From Rickettsiales bacterium (GTDB taxonomy: Bacteria > Pseudomonadota > Alphaproteobacteria > Methylaequorales > Methylaequoraceae), in assembly GCA_002691145.1 (NCBI GenBank), contig NZHE01000023.1, forward strand, positions 331,338 through 387,531: a stretch of DNA of 56,194 nt, given 5' to 3'. The notes beneath the pieces were generated by a model. The model had not been told where the DNA came from. It made no database searches and saw only the letters and a program-made list of their open reading frames with translations. This document shows, one piece after another, positions 8,737 through 17,903 of this stretch (within the stretch, counting starts at the first letter, position 1; each line of letters begins with the position of its first letter). A program made the position numbers and the translations under genes.

Positions 8737-9324
8737 ATGATTAAATATTATTCTTTTATTTTATTGATTTTTTTTCTTTTGCTTTCTTGTGAAAAATCTA
8801 AATATCCTATAAATCCTAAAGTAACAAACATTATAATTGCAAAAGAGGGTAAGCATGCAGCTTACTTTGATAAAAAAGAGTGGATGTTAAAAAAAAATTA
8901 CAATTTTTTTAAGTGTAAACCTTCTAATTTTCAGATTAATATCAACATTAATAACTATTTTAATAAATATATTGAAGAATATTTAAATAAAAGCTTTCAA
9001 GATATCAAATTTCTACAAAATCCCATCACATTAAGTCATCAACAGAACAATAATTATGATACTTTTATAAATATTACTAAAGAAAAAGCTACTGTATCCT
9101 TTAGTTATGACGGAGATGTATCAACATTTTCTATTAGATTAGAGGGAAAGATTAATATTCAAAAGAAAGATGGACAACAGTTTAGTAGTTTAATTGTGGC
9201 TAATGGCATTGGAGAAAAAAACAACTTTTTTAATTGTGAGCCAAAAACCACTGCTAAAATTGCTTATGAAAATGCATTGTCAAAATATTTGACGTTAATA
9301 TTTAAGAATATAAATGAATTTTAG
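8737..9324 (+). CDS. Predicted lipoprotein of unknown function
   Basis: 195 aa. The N-terminal hydrophobic segment ends in LLLSC, a lipobox with Cys18, so the mature protein is probably lipid-anchored to a membrane. The rest is Asn/Lys-rich with no domain I recognise. It converges with selO, whose stop is 4 bases away. Confidence 0.7.
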   Translation: MIKYYSFILLIFFLLLSCEKSKYPINPKVTNIIIAKEGKHAAYFDKKEWMLKKNYNFFKCKPSNFQINININNYFNKYIEEYLNKSFQDIKFLQNPITLSHQQNNNYDTFINITKEKATVSFSYDGDVSTFSIRLEGKINIQKKDGQQFSSLIVANGIGEKNNFFNCEPKTTAKIAYENALSKYLTLIFKNINEF

Positions 9325-9328
9325 AAAA

Positions 9329-10780
9329 CTAAGTTCCACAAAACGTTTGATAGCTTTGATTGTTACTTGGTTTTCGAGTATATCTTTCATCTAACTTTTG
9401 GTTTTCTTGATAAGGTTTACTTAAAATCTTCAAGTAATCATTTAAAGGCTTTAAATTATCATTTTTTTCAGCTTCACTTAGTACATCCTCTACGATTAAG
9501 TTTCTTGGAATTATCAAAGGATTTGTTTTCTTCATTTTATTAAATGTACATTGTAAGTTATGAGAATTTTTATCTACTCTTTTCTTCCATGCCTGATACC
9601 AATCTTTGATATCTTTGTTTTTATGTTCAGTTAATAAATCAAAATTATGATTAGAGAGATTTCTAAAAGTGTTTGTATAATCCAATTTAAATTTATTCAT
9701 TAACTCAAGTAACTTATTTACTAATTTTAGATCATTTTTATCATTACCTAAAAATCCCATTTTTAGTTTCATCATTTTTATCCATTTAGTTTTAAAAATA
9801 TCTTGGACATTTTCGATTACGGATTGTGCTAATTTTATTGCCTTTTTCTCATCCTCATGAATCAAGGGTATTAGGCTCTCTGCAAAACGCACAAGATTCC
9901 AAAGAATCATATTTCCTTGATTACCAAAAGAATATCTTTTTCCGAAATCGATTGAGCTAAAAGTAGTCATTGGATGATAATGATTCATAAAAGCACATGG
10001 GCCATAATCAATTGTTTCACCAGAAAGAGTGACATTATCGGTATTCATGACACCATGAATAAATCCAACTCTCATCCAATCTACTACTAACCTTATTTGA
10101 ACGATTGATAGCTCTTTAAGTAAATCCAAAGGAGGATTTTCATTTTTAATTAAAGATGGATAATGTCTTTTAATTGTATAATCAGTTAATTTCTTTAGAG
10201 CTAGAATAGACTTTATTGCTGCATATTGGAATGTTCCTATTCTTATATGTGATTCCGCGATTCTAGTCAAAATAGCTCCTTTAACCTTTTTTTCACGGTG
10301 TATATATTCCCCTGAGCTTACTACTGCTAAAGATCTTGAAGTCTTTATGTTTAAATTAAACATTGCCTCGCTTACTAAATACTCTCTCAACATTGGTCCT
10401 ATCGCTGCTCTACCATCTCCATTTCTAGAATAAGGAGTAAGACCAGAGCCTTTAAATTGAATATCATATCTTTTTTTTTTTTGAGTCAAAATCTCTCCTA
10501 TTATAATCGCTCTTCCATCACCAAGAATTGTAAAATTTCCAAACTGATGACCAGCATATGCTTGCGCAAAGGGTTTAAGATTTTTTGGTAATTCATTTCC
10601 AGACAATAGTAATGATCTTTTTTCATGATTTAGATTAAGAAAATTTAAATTAAGTTTTTTATCAAGATTATTGTTATACAAAAGAATTTCGGGTTTCAAA
10701 ACTGGTGTAGGATTTAGAACAGTAAAAAAAATTTCAGGCAGATTTAGATAACTATATTGGAATTCCATTGATTTATTCAT
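9329..10780 (-). CDS. selO: Protein adenylyltransferase SelO (YdiU family)
   Basis: 483 aa, normal length for bacterial SelO, a pseudokinase-fold enzyme that transfers AMP from ATP to Ser/Thr/Tyr of target proteins and links redox state to metabolism. Conserved blocks visible: YAGHQFGNFTILGDGRA, YDIQFKGSGLTPYSRNGDGRA, AVVSSGE, GVMNTDNVTLSGETIDYGPCAF. The last residues are QTFCGT, with Cys at the site occupied by selenocysteine in animal SelO, so this is the Cys form. Its start overlaps the upstream 100-aa gene by 4 bases, so they are translationally coupled. Confidence 0.95.
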   Translation of the reverse strand: MNKSMEFQYSYLNLPEIFFTVLNPTPVLKPEILLYNNNLDKKLNLNFLNLNHEKRSLLLSGNELPKNLKPFAQAYAGHQFGNFTILGDGRAIIIGEILTQKKKRYDIQFKGSGLTPYSRNGDGRAAIGPMLREYLVSEAMFNLNIKTSRSLAVVSSGEYIHREKKVKGAILTRIAESHIRIGTFQYAAIKSILALKKLTDYTIKRHYPSLIKNENPPLDLLKELSIVQIRLVVDWMRVGFIHGVMNTDNVTLSGETIDYGPCAFMNHYHPMTTFSSIDFGKRYSFGNQGNMILWNLVRFAESLIPLIHEDEKKAIKLAQSVIENVQDIFKTKWIKMMKLKMGFLGNDKNDLKLVNKLLELMNKFKLDYTNTFRNLSNHNFDLLTEHKNKDIKDWYQAWKKRVDKNSHNLQCTFNKMKKTNPLIIPRNLIVEDVLSEAEKNDNLKPLNDYLKILSKPYQENQKLDERYTRKPSNNQSYQTFCGT

Positions 10781-11079
10781 CTAAATAACTTTTTTATATC
10801 ATTCACTAATTTTTTATTAGATTTAGAAATTAACTGAAATTTTAATGCAAATTCAATTAAAATCATCAAATATGTATAAAAAAAAATCTTATTTCTTCTT
10901 TTTCTAAAATAAGTTCTATAAGTAAGCTGGTAAATTTGGATGCTATCTACAGGGGAGTCTAAAAGTTCAGGAATTTGAGTTTTGAGTGATAAAAATATAT
11001 TGTAAAGAGTTTTTCTATTTAAGAAAATATGTTCCTTTTTAAAAGTGTAAAATAATTCTCTAAGTGTGATCTTTTTCAT
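10777..11079 (-). CDS. Small basic protein of unknown function coupled to selO
   Basis: 100 aa, very basic (RTYFRKRRNKIFF motif), predicted mostly helical, with one moderately hydrophobic stretch (FFYTYLMILIEFALKF). No signal peptide and no family recognised. Its stop overlaps the selO start, so selO translation probably depends on it; this is the only clue to function. A putative promoter region of about 270 bases lies upstream. Confidence 0.6.
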   Translation of the reverse strand: MKKITLRELFYTFKKEHIFLNRKTLYNIFLSLKTQIPELLDSPVDSIQIYQLTYRTYFRKRRNKIFFYTYLMILIEFALKFQLISKSNKKLVNDIKKLFR

Positions 11080-11352
11080 TTAGGGATTATCTTATAGAAT
11101 TGTTCGTTATAATTATAGATTAAGGAATAAAAATAAATTAAATTCATTGTGTGATTTATATTAAATAAAACATTGGATTTCTTCGCAAAAACTACACAAG
11201 CATTTTTTAGTTCGATATTTAGACTATAATGCTATAGTTAAAAAAAAATAACTTGTTTTACTGATTAATTAAAAAACTCTAACTAAAAATTCAATAACTT
11301 ATTCAAAGAAAAAAGTAAGTTATGCCCAAAAAATGTAGTTTATTTTAGAATT
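11080..11352. other. AT-rich intergenic region upstream of the selO pair
   Basis: This stretch holds no convincing ORF on either strand. It contains an 8-bp A/T inverted repeat (ATAACTTA and TAAGTTAT, 11294-11323) just after the methanethiol oxidase stop, which may act as a weak terminator for that gene. Confidence 0.4.
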
Positions 11353-12717
11353 TTATACCCAAATGTCAGATGAACAATCTCCCCCTGGATATCTCGTTTC
11401 ATGGGCACGAGAAGGACCGTTTGGCTCATTTCCAAAATCAATTAAGAAATCATCTCTAATTTTCATTCCACCTTTTTCATTGTCGCAATCTACAATTAAC
11501 ATCATTCCACCGGTACTATTCATTTTTGGATAAAATTGATTATCCCAAGAAGAAAATAAAGATGTGGTAACGAAAAGTCTTTTACCATCAAGAGAGAGTT
11601 GAATCATTTGAGGTGCTCCATTAACCTCTTTTCCATTAACAATATTTGCTTTTCCTAGCAAGCCTCCAATCCATACTTGACCGGTTAGTTTTGGATTAAA
11701 AGGATCAGATATATCATATTGCCTTAAGTCACCATGTAACCAATTTGAAAAATATAAATACCTGTCGTCCATTGAGACCAAGATATCTGTGATAAGTCCC
11801 GGCATCGGTACAGGAAGAATTTTATTATCAATAGATGCTACATCAATCACTTTTTTTACATCAAATTTACCATTATCATTTTTATACCAATGAAAAATAT
11901 TTGAACTTAGAGCGGCTCCTACAAAGCCATGGCTTGAATCTGGATTATGATGAAATCTTACTTCTAAAGGAATTAAACCCTCTGGACCTAGATCAACTGA
12001 ATTAGTGATTTTCTTTTCTTCAAAATTCCAGAAATGAATATGCCTTCCATAATTATTATTGGCAACGTCATCTAAATTAAATCCTGGCATAAATGTTTTC
12101 GGAGCACCCCATTCGCTTGAGACCATAACATTATGTCTTGGTTGATACCAAAAGTCATACCCAAAATTCATACCGCTCATATCATTTTCCCATCTGCCAA
12201 TAATTTCAAAATCTTTATTTAAATGAAGAAATCCTCCTGGAGCATTTCCATCTGCGTCTCCTAACATAGATACAATTATTTCTGAACCTAAACAATGCAC
12301 AGTGTGTGGGGAAGATAAATTTGTTTTAGATTTAATTTCTTTTCCCGATATTGTTTTATACAAAAATGGCTTTTTTGGATTGGTTGATGTATCTACAATA
12401 TAAAAATTTGAACTTTGTAACCCGGGTATAATCAGGTAGTTTCTGCTCATAGTATTATCATTATGGCATGATGAACAAGCATTCCACCCCATATGATGGA
12501 GTTCATCACCAAATTCACCTAATTCTGTCCTATGAATTACTTTTCCGTAAGAGGGACTTTTAGTATGTACATCAATTGTAGCTAAATAATCAGGTTTTTT
12601 AATATCACTTCCAGTATAGATACAAATCGTGTAAACTAATTTTTCTTTTGGTGCTTTTATTGCTTCCAATGGAGAAGCATAACCGGGACCAAGACAACAA
12701 TTATCTTCATTACTCAT
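11353..12717 (-). CDS. mtoX: Selenium-binding protein 56 family / methanethiol oxidase
   Basis: 454 aa, the usual SBP56 length. Conserved blocks: GYASPLEAIKAP near the N-terminus, LHHMGWNACSSCHND (Cys pair thought to bind metal or selenium), HTVHCLGSEIIVSMLGD, DFWYQPRHNVMVSSEWGAP, and the C-terminal RAHETRYPGGDC. Bacterial members (MtoX) are copper-dependent methanethiol oxidases that make formaldehyde, H2S and H2O2. Marine bacteria use the activity on methanethiol from DMSP demethylation. No signal peptide is visible; some MtoX proteins are periplasmic. The adjacent genes carry no SCO1-type copper chaperone. Alternative reading is a general SBP56 protein of unknown substrate. Confidence 0.88.
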   Translation of the reverse strand: MSNEDNCCLGPGYASPLEAIKAPKEKLVYTICIYTGSDIKKPDYLATIDVHTKSPSYGKVIHRTELGEFGDELHHMGWNACSSCHNDNTMSRNYLIIPGLQSSNFYIVDTSTNPKKPFLYKTISGKEIKSKTNLSSPHTVHCLGSEIIVSMLGDADGNAPGGFLHLNKDFEIIGRWENDMSGMNFGYDFWYQPRHNVMVSSEWGAPKTFMPGFNLDDVANNNYGRHIHFWNFEEKKITNSVDLGPEGLIPLEVRFHHNPDSSHGFVGAALSSNIFHWYKNDNGKFDVKKVIDVASIDNKILPVPMPGLITDILVSMDDRYLYFSNWLHGDLRQYDISDPFNPKLTGQVWIGGLLGKANIVNGKEVNGAPQMIQLSLDGKRLFVTTSLFSSWDNQFYPKMNSTGGMMLIVDCDNEKGGMKIRDDFLIDFGNEPNGPSRAHETRYPGGDCSSDIWV

Positions 12718-12770
12718 AAAAAATCCTCTATTATAATTTTACGTTTTATATTATAAATTTACTAATCTTA

Positions 12771-13394
12771 TCAAAAGATTTCTTTTAATCCACTAATAAT
12801 AAATTCAACAGACATTGCTCCAAGAATTAGCCCAAAAATTTTTTGTAAGATCTTTATTAAGGTTTTATTTAACTTTCCGAAAATATAGTTTGAAAAAAAA
12901 ATTAAAATTGATGTGAATAAAAGAATTAGGAAAATTGGTAATATATTTGTGAGTAAATTTACTAACTTGTATTCAAAGTCTTTTGAAATTAAAACTGAAA
13001 GAGTGATTGCAGAAGGCCCAACGACTAGCGGAATCGATATTGGGAAAACAGCTAAATTATTGATCTGTTTTTCATTTTCAATATTACTTGTAATTTTTTT
13101 TTTTCTTTCCAAACGTTTCTCAAAAACCATTTCAAAAGATATAAATAATAAAAATAATCCACCAGCTATTTGAAAGGATGACAACGATATATTCATGAAA
13201 AGAAGGAAATGACTTCCATATAGTGTAAAAAATATTAACACTGAAGATGAAATAGTAAAAACTAAAAATGTTAATTTAATAATATCTCTTTGATTTAATC
13301 CCAAAGTGAAGGTGGCGAAGATTGGAATCAAAGAGATAGGATCTATTGCAATAAAAGTTTTAAGAAGATTTTGTAAAAAGATTTCAATCAACAT
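12771..13394 (-). CDS. MarC family integral membrane protein
   Basis: 207 aa with six hydrophobic helices, the standard MarC/YhgN size. Family signatures: FIAIDPISLIPIFATFT in helix 1, AGGLFLLFISFEMVF and AVFPISIPLVVGPSAITL. Function of the family is not established despite the multiple-antibiotic-resistance name. It lies upstream of mtoX on the same strand, 53 bases apart, possibly co-transcribed. Confidence 0.9.
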   Translation of the reverse strand: MLIEIFLQNLLKTFIAIDPISLIPIFATFTLGLNQRDIIKLTFLVFTISSSVLIFFTLYGSHFLLFMNISLSSFQIAGGLFLLFISFEMVFEKRLERKKKITSNIENEKQINNLAVFPISIPLVVGPSAITLSVLISKDFEYKLVNLLTNILPIFLILLFTSILIFFSNYIFGKLNKTLIKILQKIFGLILGAMSVEFIISGLKEIF

Positions 13395-13504
13395 AATTAA
13401 CCAAGAATAAATTTTATCAAATCAAGATTTAAATGAAATATAATCGAAAAAAAAGTGGAAAAATAAAAAATATTATATACATTAATATCAATAAAGGAGT
13501 ATTT

Positions 13505-13741
13505 ATGAAAAAATTTGCTATTATATCAACTGTAAGTTTGTTTTTTTCCATTCAGGCATTTGCTTGTCCTTATTCCTCGATGGCAAAAATTGAATCTCAA
13601 TTAGAAACTTCAGAAAACTTATCTAAAGCACAAGTCGTTAAAATTTTAAAGCTTAAAAATGAGGCTTTAATTGCCCTAAATTCGGGAAAAGTAGAGGAGT
13701 CAGAAGTTATACTTGACAAAGCTTTAGCTCTGTTTAACTAA
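13505..13741 (+). CDS. Small exported helical protein
   Basis: 78 aa. The ATG at 13505 is preceded by AAAGGAG five bases upstream, so it is preferred over an ATG 72 bases earlier that would put charged residues before the signal peptide. Signal peptide residues 1-20 end in FA before CPYSS. The mature 58 residues are a helical hairpin-like stretch (IESQLETSENLSKAQVV and ALNSGKVEESEVIL). Function unknown. It has its own terminator. Confidence 0.7.
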   Translation: MKKFAIISTVSLFFSIQAFACPYSSMAKIESQLETSENLSKAQVVKILKLKNEALIALNSGKVEESEVILDKALALFN

Positions 13742-13748
13742 AATTTAA

Positions 13749-13785
13749 TCTGGCCTCTAGGTTTAAAGGTCAGACATTTTATTTT
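13749..13785 (+). terminator. Intrinsic terminator after small exported protein
   Basis: TCTGGCCT (13749-13756) pairs with AGGTCAGA (13767-13774), one G-T, with a 10-base loop, then CATTTTATTTT. It overlaps the 3' end of the convergent rhomboid gene. Confidence 0.7.
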
Positions 13786-14456
13786 AAAAAAATAGAGTTG
13801 CCCTTCTTTTTTTTCTTAACAAAAAAAATTGAATAAATTAATCCAAACACAAACCCACCTATATGAGCCATCCACGCTACATTGGAGTTATTATCATATA
13901 TGAGTGTCATGTTTAGAAATTGAATTACAAACCAAAAACCAAGAACTATCAATGCTGGAAGCCTTATAGTAAAAAAGAAGATCAATAAAGGTACTAAAAT
14001 CAATATTTTTGCTTTTGGGTAAATATACATATAAGCACCTAAAACGCCGGCAATAGCCCCTGAAGCACCAATCATTGGTATATTAGAATCCAAATCAATC
14101 AAGGATTGAAAGATAGCCGCTGATACGCCAGATAGTAAATAAAAAACAATGAATTTTTTTCTCCCTAGAGCATCCTCTATATTATCAGAGAAAATCCAGA
14201 GGTAAAGCATGTTGCCAAGGAAATGCAACCATCCTGCATGCATAAACATTGAGGTAAATATGGTTAAAATTGGATTAAAAGTTTCATAATAAAAAGTACT
14301 TGTGAATAAGCTTGCAGGTTTGAAACCAAAATATGAAATTAAATAGTCATTATCTAGGCTTATTTGAACCAAAAAAATTATACTACAAATAACAATAATT
14401 AGTATGCGAAGATAACTTGTATTTTTAGTTGGATTATCATCTTTTAAAGGTATCAT
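13779..14456 (-). CDS. Rhomboid family intramembrane serine protease
   Basis: 225 aa with six or seven transmembrane helices. Catalytic features: HFLGNMLYLWIF (oxyanion-hole Asn in helix 2), GASGAIAGVLGAY (nucleophile Ser) and AHIGGFVFGL (catalytic His). The active site is complete, so this is an active-type rhomboid that cleaves membrane substrates. An alphaproteobacterial variant with an N-terminal segment beginning MIPLKDDNPT is typical of this group. It is divergent from the glycine-zipper lipoprotein gene. Confidence 0.92.
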   Translation of the reverse strand: MIPLKDDNPTKNTSYLRILIIVICSIIFLVQISLDNDYLISYFGFKPASLFTSTFYYETFNPILTIFTSMFMHAGWLHFLGNMLYLWIFSDNIEDALGRKKFIVFYLLSGVSAAIFQSLIDLDSNIPMIGASGAIAGVLGAYMYIYPKAKILILVPLLIFFFTIRLPALIVLGFWFVIQFLNMTLIYDNNSNVAWMAHIGGFVFGLIYSIFFVKKKKKGNSIFLK

Positions 14457-14618
14457 TGTTTAAATATAGAATATTAAATCAATATCTTACATATATTTTT
14501 TTAGAGTTTAAAACAAAATGATATTTTTTGAATTTAAAGAAAACTTTACATAAAACTGTTTGTGATCCTTATTATTTTATAATATTGTTAAATAGTACAG
14601 TCTGATTAAAGGAAAAAT

Positions 14619-15080
14619 ATGAACAAAATAATTTTAATTTTTTTAACCCTTATGTTTTTAAATTCATGTGCATCTAATGAGAACAATCGTTTATTAGGCC
14701 AATTAATTGGAGCTGGTGCAGGAGCTGTTGTTGGAAATCAAATTGGAGGTGGAGTGGGCAAATTATTAGCAACTGCAGCAGGAGCAATGATTGGAACGTA
14801 CATTGCGACAGAAGTGGTGGATTATCTAAGCGTGAAAGAACAGAAAGAATTTAGTGAACTTACTATTTCTGCGCTTGATAATGCAGAAGATAATGAAACT
14901 CAAAGTTGGACAAGTAGTGAGAACATTAACACTAAAGGGGAAGTTGAAATAACTAAAAGTTTTATGCAAGAAAAAAAGAACTGCAGAACAATTAAACAAA
15001 AAATAAGTACGGATGATAAGGACATAATTAAATCTATCAACATGTGCAGAAACAGCGAAGGTAATTGGGAAAAAGTTTAG
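14619..15080 (+). CDS. Glycine-zipper (17 kDa antigen-type) lipoprotein
   Basis: 153 aa. Lipobox LNSC gives lipid-modified Cys17. A glycine-zipper region follows at about 26-63 (LIGAGAGAVVGNQIGGGVG then LLATAAGAMIGTYIA), as in the rickettsial 17 kDa surface antigen family. The C-terminal half is charged and has two Cys. A TATAAT at 14578-14583 and AAAGGAAA before the ATG support start and expression. It overlaps the next gene by 16 bases. Confidence 0.85.
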   Translation: MNKIILIFLTLMFLNSCASNENNRLLGQLIGAGAGAVVGNQIGGGVGKLLATAAGAMIGTYIATEVVDYLSVKEQKEFSELTISALDNAEDNETQSWTSSENINTKGEVEITKSFMQEKKNCRTIKQKISTDDKDIIKSINMCRNSEGNWEKV

Positions 15081-17221
15081 TTTTAATATCTTTTTGCATT
15101 TTAGCAGGATTTACAAAAGCAAACCAAATTGCTGAAATTCCAAGAGATAATAACAATAAGTCTAATTTTGAGAAAGTTCTTAAACATGATGAAATAGGTT
15201 TCTGTGAAGATAATAACATTATGGAATATAAAATTGACGACAAATTTGTTATAAATCTGTTAGATGCTGAGTGTGAAAAAAATAATCAAAAACTATTAAG
15301 TTATTATACAAAAAACGAAATTTACCAAAATGGATTCGAATTTTACGATAATTGCGTTGATTCTATAAATTTTGAGAATAATCAAGTTAAAACAGGAAAA
15401 ATAGATTTAAATTTTAGTTTTTACTGCACGTCTAATTTAAATGATGCAATTATTGTAAAACATTCGAAGGCAAAAAGTTTGGTAAAAATTATAGAAAAAT
15501 CCTATTCAAAAGTAGATAATAATCAACGAACAGAATCTTACAAAGAATTTGAATCACAATTAGAGGAAACATTACAACCATTAAAAAGTTTTTCACAAAA
15601 TACAAGAGATGACCAAATAGATAGTGAGTTTGGATATAATAAACTCGTAAATAAAGAGGAAAAAATACAAGAACAATTTGAAAGTTGTAGTCTTGAAAAT
15701 TTGAAAATACTGTCAGGGGAAAAATTTAAACAATACCAGGCTGTCCCAGATCTTATTAAAACAACTTTAGACATATGTGATAAAGCAAAAAATGAAAATT
15801 TAGTATTAACTGGGTTTGGAAATCCTGGAAGTTGGACAGATAATTCAGTTAGTATATCATTTTCAAATCTAGATAGCATAAAAAAAAAAGACACACACGC
15901 TGTTGTTCAAGGTGGTGGACATACGGAGTATTTTAAAAAACAAGATTTAGGGGAGGGGGGATGGAGTAATAATGGTGTTAGATTTACACGAAAATATGAT
16001 TGCGATGATTTTACAAAACCTAGTTATTTAACTAATGCAGTATCAACAAAAAGTTTATTTGATAAATCAAATAAAATCGTGTACGACGAAGAAAGTCTTT
16101 TTGCATCTAATAGATATGCAAAAAAAATTGGGTCAGTAGCGAAACGAATATTAGATTCTAATCTCTTTTGCAGGATCGCAAATGGAGTGGATCCTAATAC
16201 TGTAATGAAAGATTATTACTTTGATCTTGGAAAATTACGACAAGATAAGTTAGATGCTAATTATAATTTCATAAGAGAAAGACAAAAAGAAATTTATTGC
16301 GGTACTAATCCAAATCAAAGATATCTTAGAGAAAAAGAGGGTTATCCAAAATTTACCTGTGAAAAAGAATTTAAATACTACACAAAAAAAGGTCTGGAAA
16401 GAGTAAAAGAATATGAAAGAGATAGAATAGAACAAGGAATAGAACAAAATGCTGAAATAAAAAAAGTTCAGGAAGAAGTAAAGAGGCAACAAGAATATGC
16501 TCGAAATCTAAATACACGTGAGTTAAAGCAATACAACAAGCAAAATTTAAAAGACAACAAGTCATTTAGTTCGGTAAATAGTTCTAAATCGCAAACCATT
16601 AATAGTTACAATTTAAACAAAACTTATGATTCTTATAACGAACAAATCGAAAAAACTAATATAAGTGCTAAGGATTATTCAAATAAATTATTCAACTCTT
16701 TACGTGATCCAAAAATGCAGCAGGCAATACTTTTTTTTAATCAGGCACAATTTCATTTCTTAAATGCTCTCGGAGAGAAAGAGGCTGCACTTGCAACCAA
16801 AAAATATGCTGAAAGTTTAAGTAAAGGTTCACTTCTTGGAAAAGATAATTTAAAGAAAATTTTAGTTCAAACTCAAGAACACCAAAGAATAATTAACAAA
16901 AAAATGAAAAAAAGAATTATTTTGAACGAAGAATCAAAAAACGAACTAAAAAAAGGATTTCCCTTTTATATTAATGGTATAAAAGTGTTAGTGCAGCTAG
17001 GATTTGAATCGTATTCTTTGGTTAATTTTATTAAAACGGGCTCTGGAGACCTTTTTGGAAAATTATTATCAGGCTTGTCTTTAGCAGCGAAATTGTGGGA
17101 TGCTGCCACTGCTGTTCCATTATTTTTTAGCTCTACTGGCGATATTTTAAATTATGCGTCATTTAATGAAATTAACGATATTGATGAATTAGAAAAAGCT
17201 AAAGATTCTTTAGGGGCCTAG
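15065..17221 (+). CDS. Large exported protein with central coiled coil, unknown function
   Basis: 718 aa. The start is a TTG at 15065, preceded by GAAGG and an in-frame TAA at 15062; it gives a good signal peptide (hydrophobic SLVLISFCILAGF, cleavage near TKA-NQ). Residues 25-120 and 205-260 hold scattered Cys that may form disulfides. A Gly-rich segment (VVQGGGHTEYF, GEGGWSNNG) lies near 285-305. About 435-560 is a strongly charged coiled-coil-like region, and the C-terminal about 100 residues are hydrophobic or amphipathic (LFGKLLSGLSLAAKLWDAA). No family recognised. Overlap with the upstream lipoprotein gene implies coupled expression. Confidence 0.65.
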   Translation: MGKSLVLISFCILAGFTKANQIAEIPRDNNNKSNFEKVLKHDEIGFCEDNNIMEYKIDDKFVINLLDAECEKNNQKLLSYYTKNEIYQNGFEFYDNCVDSINFENNQVKTGKIDLNFSFYCTSNLNDAIIVKHSKAKSLVKIIEKSYSKVDNNQRTESYKEFESQLEETLQPLKSFSQNTRDDQIDSEFGYNKLVNKEEKIQEQFESCSLENLKILSGEKFKQYQAVPDLIKTTLDICDKAKNENLVLTGFGNPGSWTDNSVSISFSNLDSIKKKDTHAVVQGGGHTEYFKKQDLGEGGWSNNGVRFTRKYDCDDFTKPSYLTNAVSTKSLFDKSNKIVYDEESLFASNRYAKKIGSVAKRILDSNLFCRIANGVDPNTVMKDYYFDLGKLRQDKLDANYNFIRERQKEIYCGTNPNQRYLREKEGYPKFTCEKEFKYYTKKGLERVKEYERDRIEQGIEQNAEIKKVQEEVKRQQEYARNLNTRELKQYNKQNLKDNKSFSSVNSSKSQTINSYNLNKTYDSYNEQIEKTNISAKDYSNKLFNSLRDPKMQQAILFFNQAQFHFLNALGEKEAALATKKYAESLSKGSLLGKDNLKKILVQTQEHQRIINKKMKKRIILNEESKNELKKGFPFYINGIKVLVQLGFESYSLVNFIKTGSGDLFGKLLSGLSLAAKLWDAATAVPLFFSSTGDILNYASFNEINDIDELEKAKDSLGA

Positions 17222-17292
17222 TATTGAAATTTTAAAAAAAACTTTTTAATTAGTAATGACTTTTCTGTACTTTAGATATATAAAATACAACT

Positions 17293-17616
17293 ATGAAAAA
17301 TACTTCTTCTTTTATAATTCTCCTGTTTTCATTAATTTTAAGTTCCCAATTAACGCTTAATGCCAAGACCATAGAGGAGAAGGATCTGGGTTGCATTACT
17401 TTGCTGCAATTAGCAAGTGAAAAAAGTAAAGAAAATGAAGAAATGGTTAAATATGAAAAACTAAAAAAATTACAAAAAAGCTTTTTAAATAAATATGAAA
17501 AAAATTATTTTTCTAAGGAAAGCACTCAACTACAGTACGATAAACACAATTTGAAAGTTGAAGAAAAAGGGCAAAGATACGTTAACAAAGGTTTACAAAA
17601 GTGTGGTCTTAAATAA
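17293..17616 (+). CDS. Small exported charged protein
   Basis: 107 aa. Signal peptide about 1-24 (IILLFSLILSSQLTLNA before KTIEE). The mature part is highly charged and helical, rich in Lys and Glu, with two Cys (LGCITLL and the C-terminal CGLK). It lies 71 bases after the 718-aa gene on the same strand and may be part of the same unit. No family recognised. Confidence 0.6.
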   Translation: MKNTSSFIILLFSLILSSQLTLNAKTIEEKDLGCITLLQLASEKSKENEEMVKYEKLKKLQKSFLNKYEKNYFSKESTQLQYDKHNLKVEEKGQRYVNKGLQKCGLK

Positions 17617-17903
17617 ACTCTCTATGCAATAATAACGTTAAGCTTAATGCAAAACATACAAAAGTATATATAAATAATTGAAATAATTGATTAAATATTT
17701 ATTTTTATTAAAAAATTATCCTGACTGAACTGACCTAAGTTAGAAAAAGGGTAAAAGGCAATAAGAGTAGGTAATGTTCTAAATATAAAGGGATTATTTA
17801 GACAATTATTAATTTTTCTGAAAAAAAATTTACCTTAGAAAAATTCTTAAATTATATTCGCTTTTACTCGGATTATATAAAAATATTATATATAATAATT
17901 TAT

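Noticed and set aside
17617-17903. Intergenic spacer after the 107-aa exported protein
   Set aside because: Checked for tRNA, small RNA hairpins and small ORFs; only AT-rich sequence seen.
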